NCBI GenBank assembly: GCA_036971615.1
Contig: JAYKKR010000002.1
Location: 1,922,001-1,986,000, forward strand
Direction of reading: 5' to 3'
DNA length: 64,000 nucleotides
DNA from: Amyloporia xantha
Taxonomy: Eukaryota; Basidiomycota; Agaricomycetes; Polyporales; Adustoporiaceae
Part shown: piece after piece, positions 49,987-62,560 of the stretch
Position numbering within the stretch: position 1 is the first letter of the stretch
How the letters are laid out: every line of letters starts with the position of its first letter
Made by a program: the position numbers and the translations under genes
Notes under the pieces: generated by a model
Seen by the model: only the letters and a program-made list of their open reading frames with translations
Told to the model about the DNA's origin: nothing
Database searches by the model: none

Positions 49987-50904
49987 TCATTCAAGTCGCT
50001 TGTAATCAACCTCTCGAGGTTCGAACAGTACGCCTTTGCCCGTCTTCTCCCATTCGTCTGCTCCTTCATTTTTCTTGTACTCAGGAAGATACTCAGCGCG
50101 CAGCTTCCTGGTTCGCGCGGTGTCCGTGCCGCCTCGCTCGTCGCGCCGCTTGATGAAATCTTCCGGAGGACCTTGCCCATCGCCCGTGTAGCCCATCATA
50201 AGGTTGGGCGGGCCCAGTGGAAGGTCCGGGGAGACATCGACGGCCCAGGTATGAACGGTCTTGCCGTACGTCGAGTAGAACTCGATGATCGCCGGTTGCT
50301 CTGCAGCGTCTTTGATAGCATCTGCAGGACCTAATGAGCTCGGGCTAGAGGAGTTGGTGTAGGGCTTACTAGGAACAATATCCTTTGCCTGCATCTGAAG
50401 CAGGCCGCTTTCGATCTGTGGTGAGGCGATTTTGATGAGACAAAGTGACTGCATCAATACGGTGACGACAATACCTCATAGGTGTGCGAGTGCCAGTACT
50501 TCTTTTCCTCGGCAGGAAGAGACGCAAATACCTACAATTACGTCGACACAATTAGCGTCCGAATGCAGACATGGCTGCTGAGCGGCACCTTATCCGAGAC
50601 AATATACTCGATGCCGATCAGCTTGGCGTTGGGTTCATCCGAGTCGTAGATAATGCACTGCGAGAAATCTGGGCTTAGGTGGTTGCAGTAGTGGTGAGCT
50701 TCGACGTTGCGAGTACGGTCTTGCCTTTATCTCTGGCGGTTAGCGAACATTCTGGTTATCAGTCTGGGGCGTTACATACGAATAGACATGGAATGCGCAG
50801 ATATGCTGGTGGAGGGCGTTGATGGGCCCGAAGGACATCATCGCCGTCCCAACGGCTTGATAGGGCGCAGAGTGATACAACGATTTCTTCGTTTCAGTGT
50901 CCAT
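49987..50904 (-). CDS. OBAP/DUF1264 family protein
   Basis: It starts [20 protein letters not shown] at 50904, then [39 protein letters not shown] and [19 protein letters not shown]. Next is [19 protein letters not shown], the family hallmark with conserved His residues, and a C-terminal region ending VDYKRLE at 49987. About four to five exons, roughly 250 aa. Plant members are oil-body-associated proteins; fungal members are of unknown biochemical function, possibly on lipid droplets. Conserved His residues suggest a metal or ligand site; that is inference. Confidence 0.85.
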
Positions 50905-51894
50905 GTTGTCGATGCGAAAAATAGGTTAATGTCTGGGATTCTGCGAGAACATAGAGGACGACATGCGAGCTTTTATACCCGAGAGACAAACGACATGACA
51001 GTGAAAATGCGTCATATTTCCGCCTGAGCTCAAGGACGTCGGAGTCGTCATGTCTCTTGGATGGAGTCCTCAGCCAATGGGTATGCGGAGACAAGAGGGC
51101 TAGATGGGTTTACGCCGCCAAGAGCTTTACCGAGGGGGAGTCGGAGAGGACTCGGGCTACTTTGTCAGGACCGTCGGGCTGTGGTAATCAAGTGCCCAAG
51201 CACCAGTCCCCTCTTCAGTGAGCAATGCCTTTTGGCCAGCTCCAAGAACCAGGAGCTGATTGAATGAACCAGTACAAAATATATGCGACGTCATGGAAAG
51301 ACTTGGTTCAGCGATGAGATGGTAGTTGAAGGTTTTGAGTATGCTCACCTGCCAGAACAGGCAAATTTACAGACTACGGAAATACCATTCATACAGCTTA
51401 TTGCGGCGAGCGAGTATTCACCTGTATTCACTGGCTTCAGCCGATAGATCTAGATATCCCGTCATGTCGCGCTGTCAGCAGCAGTGGACTGGACTTGAAC
51501 ACATGAATTGCGCCGAGCTCAGGATCAGCAGAGAAAGAAACGAATTGCTAGCCCATCACTATGTACGCGCGATTACTATGTACATGTAAGGAGAGGCGTT
51601 GATCAGCTCGCTGGAGTTATGTAAAGTCGCTGAGACACAACACCTCCCAAGTGAAATTAAGCGCTCATTACATCAATCATGGGTTAGGGTTAGACGTGTT
51701 CTGCTCTTCTTCGCGGTCGTCTTCGACATTGAGCTCGGTCATTAACCTTTCCTTCATCGTCAGAAGTCACCGTAAGTTGTCTATTTCATATCATATATGA
51801 TTGAGTCTGGTTGTTTTGCATGGAAAACCATCCATAGAGATGGATGCCTGACAGTCTTCGCGGATGCACTTGGCTAACGTCGTCCATTCACCAG
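50905..51894. other. Divergent intergenic region / promoters
   Basis: About 1 kb between the OBAP-like gene (-) and NAC alpha (+). Contains a short GGGTTAGGGTTAG at about 51679 and no recognisable coding sequence. Confidence 0.5.
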
Positions 51895-52644
51895 ATGTCC
51901 GCCAGTATCGAGGAGATCCATTCTGACCACTCAGACCATGACCACGACCACTCAGACCACGACGAGGACCCTACTTCCCAGGCTGCCCTCGACAAAATCC
52001 AGTCGCGCTCTGAGCGCAAGGCCAGGAAAGCCCTCCTTGGCTTGGGTCTGAAGAAGGTGTCGGGTATCACGCGTGTTACGCTCCGGAGGCCAAAGAATGT
52101 GCGCCTCGCGACCTCTGATCGCGTCGTAAACTGACAGTTAGATGTGCGCGCGCCACAGGTGTTGTTCGTGATCGCGACGCCCGACGTGTACAAGTCGCCC
52201 AACAGCGACTGCTACATCGTTTTCGGCGAAGCGAAGGTATGTACGACCTCCCAAATCTCACACATCACTGCTCACAGAACCCGCAGATCGAGGACATGAA
52301 CTCTCAGGCACAGCTCTCCGCCGCGCAGCAGCTTGCTGGCGGTGCCGGCGCGGGTATGCCGAGTCTCGAGAACTCAGGTGCGGGTGGCGACGACGACAAT
52401 GACGACGACATCCCGGAGCTCGAAGCGGTTGAGGAGGATGGTCCTGTGGATGAGACAGGTGTTGATCCGAAGGATATCGAGCTTGTCGTCCAGCAGGTCG
52501 GCTGCTCAAGAGCAAAGGCAGTACGCGTCCTGAAGGAGAGTGGGGGCGATTTGATCAATGCCAGTACGTGTCCAATCTGGTTGAGATTGCCTATGCATAT
52601 TGATCTAACTTGTTTCGCATCCAGTCATGGCTGCGAGCGAGTAA
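51895..52644 (+). CDS. EGD2: Nascent polypeptide-associated complex subunit alpha
   Basis: Exons 51895-52098, 52159-52236, 52287-52563 and 52625-52644 are in phase and give 192 aa. The N-terminus is acidic and His/Asp-rich ([17 protein letters not shown]). The NAC domain follows: [40 protein letters not shown] and [20 protein letters not shown]. The C-terminal UBA-like domain ([20 protein letters not shown]) ends MAASE. NAC alpha pairs with NAC beta, binds nascent chains at the ribosome exit tunnel and prevents mistargeting to the ER. The start is the ATG at 51895; one further upstream in frame would only add a short non-conserved stretch. Confidence 0.95.
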
Positions 52645-52822
52645 GCCTGCGTTCTGGATATGCTGTATATTACTTCCACGTTGCTATTGCTTGATATCCA
52701 AAACCCCACCAAAGGGGATTTCAGGTACATCAAAACCTGACGCTGAGTGTGCGTTTCTCAACTTCTAGTAACAGCCGGTGTGAGCTTAGAAACAATGACC
52801 CGATTCATGTTCAACTCTATTA

Positions 52823-53977
52823 TTATCGCTTCCATCGGCGGAGTTCGACATAGTAATTCGACCTTTCCCAGCCATCCTGTATAATCTCAATACCTCCAGC
52901 ACCCCCAGCCATATCATCCTCAGTTGTTACGTCAGGTATATTATCTCCAACTGGTGAGCAACCCACGACCAACCCTAGCTGCGTCGCGGCTTCGTGTACC
53001 AACTGCTGGAGCTCACCGTGCGCGAACATATGATAATAACGGTTGAATACTTGTGACTGTCCACCTCGCGTCACCTTGAGTCCCACTTTCTCTGGTGATA
53101 CTGACATCGATTTATCGGAGGTGGTCGCCGTGTCTTGGCTTGCTCTTGCTTTGTTCTGTTTTGTGGAAAGTTGCGATGACAGCACCCATGGAACGAAGAC
53201 ATCTTCTCCCTGCATCGACGCCCCATTCTGCTCGTCGGGGGATTCCGCCTGCCGGGTGGACGGAATATTTCGTTTTGAGAGCTCGTCTTGCTCGATTGCC
53301 CACACGTAAATCAGTGCCCGTCCATGCAAGGCAGATATAGATTCTATCAGGCGCTGTTTAAGAACGGTCAGACGCAGCACATTCAAAGGATCCAATTTGC
53401 CACCGACAAGGCTCACCTGTACGGCTTCTCTTCGTCTCTCATGAGTCGATAAATGGTGTATCGTCGCGATAGATATAGCGTAGTCCTGCAAACATTGCGG
53501 ACACGTTTGGCCACGAATCAGCACCCATAAGATGGCAGATGGGACAAGGACACATCGCACGAACGAATGCACCGGCCCTCCATGGCCTGCCCAGCACGTC
53601 TCCCAACGCCACCTCCCTGCGCACGTCTCCTGCTTTCTGTGCTATCTCAAGTAAATTTCGACTTCTGTCGAGCCCAACAGTCCAAACGCTTCCCGGACGG
53701 TCCAGGGGCAAGGGAAGGTACTTTCCGTTCCCTGTGCCGGAGTCCAGACCAACCCACCCAGTAGGCAGAGAGGAGAGGAACTGCGCAATAATGGGCCATG
53801 GCTATAGATGTCGATTAGGATATTATCACCCTGGAGTAGCTGACTGGGAAGGTCTCTTACTTTGTATCGGGTGGATGAGAAATGGGGCGCTATTTCGTCG
53901 TAGACGGAGTGCACATGCTCATCCTCGTACTTTTGAGGGTCGTCTGACACGATCACAGCAGTAACAGCAGCAGGCAT
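52823..53977 (-). CDS. TRM9: tRNA wobble-uridine carboxymethyl methyltransferase Trm9
   Basis: It starts MPAAVTAVIVSDDPQKYEDE, then HVHSVYDEIAPHFSSTRYK|PWPII, the Trm9/ALKBH8 signature. SAM motif I is VGLDSGTGNGKYLPLPL (with SGTGNG where many relatives have GCGNG); SIATIHHLSTHERRREAVQ follows, then RALIYVWAIEQDELSKR. A linker with Ser, Gln and Lys precedes the conserved tail FNRYYHMFAHGELQQLVHEA and ends YYVELRRWKR at 52823. With Trm112 it methylates the carboxymethyl group of wobble uridines (mcm5U/mcm5s2U) in tRNA, in the cytosol. About four exons. It lies just upstream, in coordinates, of ALG13 on the same strand. Confidence 0.92.
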
Positions 53978-54094
53978 AGCTGATTATTCCAATCGATGAA
54001 TAAATTATAGTTTTCCCTTTTCAATGCTACAGTAGGCCCAGATACCATAGACAGAGAGATGGTGGTGAGAGGTAAAGCCGCGTCTAGCGTTCCC

Positions 54095-54796
54095 TCAGTG
54101 GCCCGAGTCGGTGTACCCCATCTCCTCATCCAGCAATTCACGAAACCGACTGCCATTGAATGGAGGAAACGGCACCAGCTTAGAGTCGTCCAGCGTCTCA
54201 ATAGCTTTCGGTAGGTCGCTAAATGCGTGGCATGTGGGTCAGAAGCTCTTGGCGGGAGAAGACGGTGGTACTCACGCGATAGTGGTTGTATTCAAATGCC
54301 CCAGCGAGCCCAGTGCCGTTGCCAATTCTTCCTGGTGGTTGTCTAGCAATGTTGGGTTGGGAATGACAATGAGGGGTTTCGCGAGGCGGAGGACATCGAG
54401 GATGGTTCCCGATCCTAGACGAGTAGATGCTGAGCAGGCGGGATCAACTCGGTCAACGTCAATCATACCCGCATGGCTGATGACCAGATCCGCTTTTTCG
54501 TATTCTTCTTGTAAGGAAGGCTTGAACTTCCACACCTCGATGTCTATTCCGCTCTCTGTCCGCACCAACTCCTCATCCTCCTGCTCAAACCCACTGGCAT
54601 CAAATTCGGAATTGCCGCATTGTACGACTAGTTTTGAGTAGCCCCGTGATTGCAGGGCGTCGAGCACAGAATCTGAGAGGACAGCCTGAACGAGGGAGTC
54701 GAATCTAGTCGAGCCAACCGTCACAAAGACGTGTGAGCGCGTGCGTGGGGATGACTCGGTCACTGATTCAAGGGCTTTGGGTGGGCTGAGAGACAT
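54095..54796 (-). CDS. ALG13: UDP-GlcNAc transferase subunit Alg13
   Basis: It starts MSLSPPKALESVTESSPRTR at 54796. HVFVTVGSTRFDSLVQAVLS is the Alg13 N-terminus; then YSKLVVQCGNSEFDASGFEQ and the donor-binding region DLVISHAG|SGTILDVLRLAK with PLIVIPNPTLLDNHQEELA. The C-terminal exon DLPKAIETLDDSKLVPFPPF ends at 54095. The intron at 54415-54468 is 54 nt and free of stops, so unspliced RNA adds 18 residues inside SHAG/SGTIL. Alg13 is the catalytic cytosolic half of the Alg13-Alg14 enzyme that adds the second GlcNAc to dolichol-PP-GlcNAc on the ER. An upstream ATG at 54901 is in frame, but the extension is not conserved-looking. Confidence 0.92.
54415..54468 (-). other. 54-nt in-frame intron in ALG13
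   Basis: It begins GTATGATTGAC and ends GTCTAG, a multiple of three with no stop codon. Removing it restores SHAGSGTILDVLRL, the conserved glycosyltransferase segment. Conventional gene callers may leave it in. Confidence 0.85.
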
Positions 54797-54899
54797 GGCA
54801 TCCTCAACCTTGCTCCTTACGCTCTCAGCTGTATAAGAGCCTCCGTTCCGCTTGCACCGCATCTGATTTACTTCGTTCCCCTCGCCGGCGCTACTCAAC

Positions 54900-56141
54900 A
54901 TGGGCTACACGCTGTGTGTTCTAGGTCATTCCCCCATGTACCTTACGCCTTGCGCCCGCAGCTGACAGGCAGCTGACTAGGATGCGGGACGATGGGCGTG
55001 GCCGTGCTATCGGGCGTACTGGCCAGCTTGGACGCTAAAACTGCAGCCGTTCCCATTGCGCATGCAAAATGGGAGTCTCACACGCCCGGTACGACAACTC
55101 CCCGTGAGCTGGAGGACGAGTCGCTGCCATCGCGTTTCCTCGCATGCGTTACCCGAGAGGAGAGCGCCAGAAAACTCCGAGACGTCTTCTCCTCTCCCAA
55201 TTCTCTCGGATATAGAGTGGAGGTGCTGAAAGCGCAGAATGTCGAGGCCGCCCGGGAATCGCATGTCGTGCTCTTATGGTCAGTATCGTTTGACGTGAAG
55301 TCCGTTCACCGGGAGTAAGCCTCACCGTTGCTGCCGTAGTTGCAAACCCCAGCAGGCCGAGGTGATCCTCAATGAGCCCGGGATGAAGGAGGCGTTGGAT
55401 GGCAAGCTCTTGATCAGCATTCTTGCGGGAGTTACCATTTCTCAAATCACGGCCTGGGTACTCCCTTCCACAAAAGTGATCCGGGCGATGCCTAACACTC
55501 CGTGCAAGGTCGGTGCGGGCTCAGGTCGTGTGAGCGGTCTAACTTTGAACCTTGCCTATCTGGTGCATAGATCCGGGAAGGCATGACCGTAGTCAGTATG
55601 CTACCGCCCTCTCCGACACTCGAGTTGGACCGCTCGATTATCCTGAACATCTTCTCGTCGATCGGGCGCTGTCGCTTCCTAGAGGAGAAGCATTTCGATG
55701 CGTGTACGGCGCTCTCAGGCTCGGGTCCTGCGTTTGCTTGCATTTTCCTCGAGGCAATGGCAGATGGTGGCGTCATGATGGGTTTGCCTCGCGCCGAGGC
55801 GCTCGAATTGGCCGCACAAAGTAGGACAATCGAGTCTGGAATTGATGCGTTTGCAGCTGACCGCATTAATCTTGATATGTAGCGCTGCAGGGTGCTGCTC
55901 GTATGACTCTGCAAACAGGCATTCATCCCGCACAGCTCAAGGATTCAGTTACAAGTAGGTGCTTCCTTTCCACCGTGATGATACCCCACACTGAAGTTTG
56001 CACCTGTGGTAAGCTCCGGGTGGCTGCACAATTGCTGGTCTTCTGGCCATGGAGGATGGGCGGGTGCGGTCGACCATTGCTCGTGCCATTCAAATTGCGA
56101 CAGAAAAGGCCACTCAACTGGGTCAACCAGCGAAGCACTGA
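54900..56141 (+). CDS. PRO3: Pyrroline-5-carboxylate reductase
   Basis: Six exons (54900-54924, 54981-55278, 55340-55508, 55571-55820, 55883-55954, 56014-56141) are in phase and give 313 aa. The N-terminus, MGYTLCVLG|CGTMGVAVLS, is the Rossmann NAD(P)H motif. Then VVLLC|CKPQQAEVIL, ISILAGVTISQITAWV, KVIRAMPNTPCK|IREGM and CTALSGSGPAFACIFLEAMA (proline-site loop), QGAARM and TPGGCTIAGLLAMEDG. All conserved blocks are present. It catalyses the last step of proline synthesis, reducing P5C to L-proline, in the cytosol or mitochondria. The start ATG overlaps by two bases the possible upstream ATG of ALG13 on the other strand. Confidence 0.94.
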
Positions 56142-56998
56142 AGAGCTCTTGCACAAAATCATTTCACAGCCAATTTCTGAGCACATATATATGATTGCAT
56201 ATCAGCGAGACCACTGGGCAATAAAATACACCTGTATTGTAGCATATAAACATGCGAAAATCTAACTAGACTGCTTTTCACATTGGAATGGATGAATGTC
56301 ACCGTTAACTTTATTCGATCATCCTCACAAAAGGAGATCGCCAAGGTAGCGGGTAATACATCCTGCGAAAGATGCACATATCCTTCTTGCTCCCATAAAA
56401 TGAGGATGTACGTTTGAGAACATGAACGTCACCCAGAGTGTTGGGGAGCGAGTCCAATACTATGGTCCAGAAAGACCCATATGATGTCCTAACCGGCGAA
56501 TCACGACAAAGAAGAGATATATTGCGAACTAGAGAATAGATCGTAAGCAACTGGCAGAAATAAGTAGGCAGGCACTCACCGGATCGTACTTGCTACAATA
56601 GCTGTAGAACCTCAAACTTTGGACAACGTTTCATTGCCGATATAGCATATATCCCGCGTGTGAACCACTCCCTGCATGTACGAGTAGTCGAGGACTGGCT
56701 CGCGAAACCATAGGGTTAGTGAAGGGAGAGGCAAAAATAAGCACGGGAAAGACGAAGACGTCGTCGATATCGCTCAGAAGAATGAGCGCCACTCCGTGGG
56801 AGACATCGGTGAGACGCTAAAGTGAGAGAGCTTTCCAGAACAACAGCAAAGACAAGAATCGATGACTATCGGGAAGGAGACATGCATGCAAAAATAGATT
56901 GTCCAGTAGAATACAAAAGGGCCTGTGAATTTCAGTCAGCGCGTTATTCGCATGCGGACAGAGACGACTGACCAAAAACCACGACATAACTCTCCAGA
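56142..56998. other. Intergenic, convergent gene ends
   Basis: About 850 bp between the 3' ends of the pyrroline-5-carboxylate reductase and RPT3. No recognisable gene or repeat. Confidence 0.5.
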
Positions 56999-58652
<1,654 letters not shown>

Positions 58653-58845
58653 GACTGCTGCGAATGTCGGAGAAAAATCAAAGTGCAGTGGTTCCAGTCG
58701 CGGTACAAGCTGACGCGGCTCGACGCGTTGCAGCACCTATGCTAGGGTTCGTCACATGACTATAGTCCTAAGTGTTTCCAGCGCTTCCCTCGTTTCCTCG
58801 GTCGACGGACGCGGACTTGGATTGGAAAGAGCACTGCAACGAGCC

Positions 58846-59775
58846 ATGGCCCACGTTGTGACCCCTCTGGACCAACCGTCAAACTACAAGGATTCCCAAG
58901 CACGTCTTGATCGTCAAAAGCAAAACGAGCTCCTTGCGAGGTCGTCAACTCTTTATGTACATGTTCCTGCCTTCGTGCTCCGCCGCGCCCACTGACCTCA
59001 GGCCTCTCGTGGCTGTCATAGATTGGTAACTTAAGCTTCTACACGACAGAAGAACAGATCTATGAGATCTTCTCAAAATGCACCAGCCCGGAGGAGGGTG
59101 GCGGCATAAAACGTATCATCATGGGACTTGACAGGAATACGAGGTGTGTATATCCAGCCCCTGTATTTTGCAGCGGAAGAGGAGCTTTCAACGACTGCTC
59201 TGTGTGTATACAGAACACCATGCGGGTTTTGCTTCGTCGAGTACTACAGCCACGCAGAGGCGCTAGCATGTCTGCGGTACGTCAGTGGGACGAAACTCGA
59301 CGAGCGTATCATTCGGTGCGACCTCGACCTCGGGTACCGAGAAGGCAGGCAATTCGGCCGGGGCAAAAGCGGCGGACAGGTACGTCGATCCAGCGTACTC
59401 CTCGCCTCTTTCACCTGCATGATGTACGCTTTCACCAGGTGCGTGATGAGCACAGACAGGACTACGACCCCGGGCGGGGCGGGTGGGGCGCCCAAGCACA
59501 GCGGCTGGAAATCGAGCGGCGCAGAGAGGTGGAGGAGCGGTACGCCGACGCGCAAGACGGTCCTGGGGCCGTCGCCGGCGGTGGTGGAGACTGGAAGGAG
59601 GCCGGTACGGCAGATAACCCCCTCAAGCGCGCTCGGTCGCCAGATGACGAGGGGGACAGCGGGCGGACGGTGAGTTATGGTGTCCAACGAGCGCTTATGT
59701 GTGAGCTGATGGTCCGATATTTTCCAGGGAGCTCGTGCACGCATGGACGACCCCGACCTCGATTCGCGCATGTGA
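58846..59775 (+). CDS. CBC2: Nuclear cap-binding protein subunit 2 (CBP20)
   Basis: It starts [20 protein letters not shown] at 58846. The RRM comprises [20 protein letters not shown] (RNP2), [37 protein letters not shown] (RNP1) and [20 protein letters not shown]. Next is [18 protein letters not shown], the conserved C-terminal cap-binding extension, and a Gly-rich charged tail ending DPDLDSRM at 59775. Residues of the CBP20 signature, including the Tyr/Asp-rich extension, are intact. With CBP80 it binds the m7G cap of nuclear transcripts and supports splicing and export. Head-to-head with RPT3 (start 58652); the shared promoter is under 200 bp. Exons of about 55-60-nt spacing. Confidence 0.92.
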
Positions 59776-60537
59776 GGGGCGTTTTTTGCAGTGCTTGTAC
59801 TATACACGAGATGTATTTCGAGAAGTTGAGCAATACATCAGATACGACTGTCCAGTTTGGCGGTGCGGTTCTGACACGATGCGCACGGCTGCTGTTCAGC
59901 ATCCATTTTACGTTTATTCTCTGATGAAAAGACACCTCTGCGCTACACTTGCAGAAGATTACAGGTCAGGGTCCCTCACGCATAGGTTGAGACCTCCGTC
60001 TTCTTTGGCTCGGATGGGGTATTTTCAGTCCATGTCTAACCCCTCGGATGAGCTAAGGATCCGGGTGGTACTCAGGGTCCACGGTCAAACGTATAATGAG
60101 AAGTCGAGAGGCCTTGGTGTGTCCTAGGGTCTAGATCCGTCGATGCACACGTAGACGGACACTCACTCACTTGTCCCAGAGTAGCGGTAAGTTACTCTTA
60201 CACACATATGTGTTTCGTCATTCCCATTGCACACTTCCATACCCATGGCATGGACTCGGATCTAGAGGGCCCCAAATGACCAACTCAGCAACGGTTCCAT
60301 CATGCATGGTGATCCCATGCATAGTCTATATCCCTTCGGGGAAGTTCAGGGGGCCCGTCATATGATGAATTACATAGACTTGTATTACGATACGGCGTCC
60401 ATCCATCCATGAATGATGTATCGGCGCTCTGTCAGCAAGCGGCTTAACCCATACCACTATGTGGTCGAGTCGTGACTCGAGGGGTCCTTCCGTAGGAGGC
60501 ATAACAGTGAATAAGTGTACTGATTATGGCGCTCAGT
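59776..60537. other. Intergenic, convergent gene ends
   Basis: 3' flanks of CBC2 and the RRM-like gene. Short inverted motifs such as CATGCATGG near 60300 but nothing assignable. Confidence 0.4.
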
Positions 60538-61290
60538 AAATGACATGCGCGTGTATCTGGTATCGGGTGCCGTATAGGTCGGGGTTGTAAAATGTCATAT
60601 GCAGATTGCGCACGAGCCGGTGCGCCTCCGACACCGACGCGAGCCGCACGAAGTGGCGGGACGTCAGGGCGAACCTCTCCGCGCCCCGTCTAGACGCATC
60701 ATCAGCCTCCGCTCCCCACGAACGACGAAGAAAACACGAAAGCGCACGCACACGTCGATCTTCACCGCCTCCCGCTGGCCGCCCTCCGACCCCGCGAGCT
60801 TGTAGCTTTTCAAGAACTCCTGCAGCCCCTCCGGCGTCATCTTCCCCGGCATCCCGCACATCATCACGCAGCGCCCCTGGTGCGCGACGCTGCCGTCGGG
60901 GCCCGTCCCGTTGACGATCCCCCGCTCCGCCGCTTCCATGCGGCCCTTGAGCCCGCGCGTGCGCCCCGGGCGGTCAAGGGGCGGGTCGGCGACGTGCGCG
61001 GCGATCATGGACCCGCCCACGACGCATTTGTCGAGCGCCTTAACCGCCACGGAGCCGTACGGCGGGTCTGTCACTGTGACCCAGGCGCGGCCCGTGGGCG
61101 AGAAGCGGTAGTAGTCGAGGGCAACTGGGCAGAGGTCAGTCGGGTGGGAGGGGTGCGTCATGGTGGGTACGCACTATTGGAGACGCAGTCGAGCTGCCCT
61201 CTTGCGCATAGCTTACGGACGTCTGAGGGGAGGGCTGTCCGTGGAAGATTTAAGAGGAGGACGCGTTTGCCCGAGGCATCGTGCGATCGT
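60538..61290 (-). CDS. RRM-like RNA-binding protein, probably mitochondrial; 5' end not resolved
   Basis: Reading right to left: ASGKRVLLLNLPRTALPSDV (RNP2-like) and RKLCARGQLDCVSN|IALDYY, then RFSPTGRAWVTVTDPPYGSV and ALDKCVVGGSMIAAHVADPP, the rest of an RRM. A second block, CVMMCGMPGKMTPEGLQEFL, leads through an intron to RHFVRLASVSEAHRLVRNLH, ending RYQIHAHVIY at 60538. It appears to have two RRM-type folds. The first exon(s) lie above 61290; a candidate segment AAILQNLAQQAG near 61360-61390 could be a mitochondrial N-terminus. The segment at 61120-61173 is intronic although it starts with an ATG. Target RNA unknown. Confidence 0.6.
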
Positions 61291-61575
61291 CCTGCTGTAC
61301 GGTGCAGAAAGTTCAGTACATGCCGTGCGTCAGACTATGCGCATATGCACGCACCAGCCTGCTGAGCAAGGTTCTGCAGAATGGCTGCGGTGGACTTTTC
61401 TGTCCGCCTGGCGACGACACTCGCCATTCCTAGTTGCGACTTTCTTCACCGGCGTCGGCGGTGGCAAATGAGAATCAATGCGTGGGAAAGCGCGGCCCAA
61501 CGGCGGGGACACTTTCCATGGGCGCCTTGCAGCGGCTTCTTTCGCAACGACGGCGACATACTCACCACACTTGTC

Positions 61576-61960
61576 TCTGGCAACACAGTCCATTCATGTT
61601 TTGGTTCTATCGTTTCCACTGAGGACAGTAATGTACCACACGTATGCGGAAGGACACTGTTTACAGGTGGACCGAATGTGAGAAGTACTCTTAACCTATG
61701 GCGACCTCTTCCAGCTTTCCCGTTCCCACTAAAGGGTGCAAACATATTCCATGCATGACTGGTTGGAGGGTCCTTGTCTCATCGGGCGCCTGAAGTGACC
61801 TGTTCCTCGGGAGTGCTTCGTGTTCATCGCATACCTGGCAACTCTTCCTGTCTATGCCGTTCCCACTAAGGATGCGAACATATCGCACGTGTGGTGCTTG
61901 TTCCCGGAAAGTGTCGCAGTCTCGCTGCGCCGAAGCAGCGTGTAGGGCTTCTGGTCTTGG
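61576..61960. repeat. Three diverged tandem copies of a ~125-bp unit
   Basis: Units share CTGGCAAC...CGTT(C/T)CCACT(A/G)AGG at 61577-61625, about 61700-61745 and 61838-61873, spaced about 122-128 bp. Sequence after this core (GCGAACATAT..CACGTGTG) is partly conserved. Divergence is high, so it is old. Confidence 0.4.
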
Positions 61961-62414
61961 CTGCTCCAAATAAGACTCGGGATGTTGCTCACGTCGAAGA
62001 TGCTCCTCCCATGACAAAAAGTCCCGGTGGAAGGTCATCGAAAAAGAGAGTTGGCGTGTCGACCATGAGTTTCATGAGCGCTAGCTGGCCATGGGTGTGC
62101 GTAGGCGATCGGCCGAGTGCTTAGGGTGCTCTGGGCTGGACTCGGGACGGAGGAGGACGGAGGGGGCAGCGACGGTCGCCGATCGGTCTGGCCGCGGAGG
62201 GTCGAGATGGCGTCGGCGAGTTCGATGAGTTGCCATTTTGGGCGAGTGACGCAATGGGCCGGGGTCGGATGAGCTCCTGTCGCTGAGTGAGGCGGCGTCC
62301 ACGGGCGAGGTCCGAGTGCTAGAACATTCACAGAACTCACGTCCGCCTTCCACCCATGACTAACCTCTTCCCCCATCCTCCGGTTCCCATCATCCACTGT
62401 ACCCGGGTTCCCCG

Positions 62415-62421
62415 TATAAAT
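62415..62421 (+). promoter_or_regulatory. TATA box of right opsin-related gene
   Basis: TATAAAT about 145 bp upstream of the ATG at 62561, a canonical spacing for a leader of about 110 nt. Confidence 0.55.
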
Positions 62422-62560
62422 ACCATGTCAGCTTCTCCAAATAGCTCTCAAGCTCCTCAAGTCTCAGTTCCAGACCAGCTACTTCCCCTTCATCTCGGCT
62501 GCATAGCCTTTACGATCCTCTAACGTCTACACCCCACTCCAGCATCACCATCAGCTTGCC

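Larger units (their letters stand above)
61291..62560. other. Intergenic region: probable 5' end of RRM gene, diverged tandem repeats and opsin promoter
   Basis: Left part probably holds the first exon of the RRM-like gene. 61576-61960 contains three diverged copies of a roughly 125-bp unit. 62415-62421 carries a TATA box for the right opsin-related gene. No other gene recognised. Confidence 0.4.

Noticed and set aside
51679..51691. GGGTTAGGGTTAG as an interstitial telomere
   Set aside because: Only two units, well within chance; no further copies nearby.
61120..61161. MTHPSHPTDLCPV as the N-terminus of the RRM-like protein
   Set aside because: It lies within an intron; joining N|I across it gives VSNIALDYYRFSP and keeps the upstream RRM strand.
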